A DNA stretch of 64,000 bases. It comes from Nematopogon swammerdamellus (lineage: Eukaryota; Arthropoda; Insecta; Lepidoptera; Adelidae). The DNA is taken from assembly GCA_946902875.1 (NCBI GenBank), contig OX336338.1, positions 13,507,971 through 13,571,970 on the forward strand, written 5' to 3'. Shown in pieces: positions 63,861 through 64,000 of this stretch. Numbering within the stretch: position 1 is the first letter of the stretch; each line of letters begins with the position of its first letter. Under the pieces are notes generated by a model. The model searched no databases, was not told where the DNA came from, and saw only the letters and a program-made list of their open reading frames with translations. The position numbers and the translations under genes are program-made.

Positions 63861-64000
63861 CGAGGCCCGAGGGCGGAAGAAGGTGTATCGCCTTGCAGGG
63901 CCGTTAGTGACTGCATTATAAGATTATTACAACTATTATTTCAGTGGGTAGGTAGTTTAGTTACACAAAATGCAAAACAAAAACAACTGTCTCTATGACA

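Overview
The window is AT-rich animal nuclear DNA, almost certainly from a lepidopteran (moth or butterfly). The evidence is an insect-type G protein beta subunit (closest to Drosophila Gbeta13F from memory), a spliced ubiquitin-conjugating enzyme gene with GT-AG introns, a short (TTAGG)n tract like the insect telomere repeat, and repeat families familiar from Lepidoptera: Helitron-like ends of the CTAGCTGTTGCCCGCGGC type, RTE 3' ends encoding GEAYVQQWTDTG, and a Dong/R4-type non-LTR element seated in TAA repeats. No prokaryotic features (operons, CRISPR) are present.

Only two host genes can be supported. (1) A complete 340-residue heterotrimeric G protein beta subunit (10599-11621, +) encoded without coding introns and bracketed by a perfect 41-bp direct repeat. 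(2) A class II E2 enzyme orthologous to UBE2K/E2-25K (UbcD4 in flies), split into three coding exons at 28292-28354, 49682-49834 and 54139-54522 (+). Spliced, it gives 199 residues with the catalytic cysteine at position 92 and a C-terminal UBA domain. Its first intron is 21.3 kb and its second 4.3 kb, and most of the recognisable sequence in them is repeats.

Layout: 1-2.6 kb, foldback sequence, RTE 3' ends and an inverted 68-bp repeat array. 2.6-6.8 kb, a Dong-like element with a long open RT-endonuclease frame nested in an older REL-type non-LTR element. 7-10 kb, foldback elements and a hAT remnant. 10.1-11.8 kb, the G-beta gene. 13-18 kb, mariner and non-LTR debris. 18.2-21.7 kb, a 5'-truncated Ty3/gypsy element with an intact pol and a 3' LTR. 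24-28 kb, repeats and a jockey-like fragment carrying a TTA-flanked MITE. 28.3-54.5 kb, the UBE2K gene and its intronic repeats: a 43-bp minisatellite, a jockey-like family in both orientations with a self-insertion, tRNA/5S chimeric SINEs, a hAT MITE, an inverted CTCGAG-motif array, a 1.5-kb palindrome and an RNase H-bearing non-LTR fragment. 55-64 kb, MITEs, a transposon with a 36-bp terminal repeat and 11-bp target duplication, a SINE split by another inverted-repeat transposon, Helitron-like ends, and a Penelope-like GIY-YIG reading frame.

The most unusual items are the chimeric tRNA/5S SINE family with exchangeable heads, the symmetric CTCGAG array (43.94-45.37 kb), the transposon at 57563-58109, and several insertions whose empty sites are preserved in related copies inside this same window. 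All family names come from reading motifs by eye; no database search was run.
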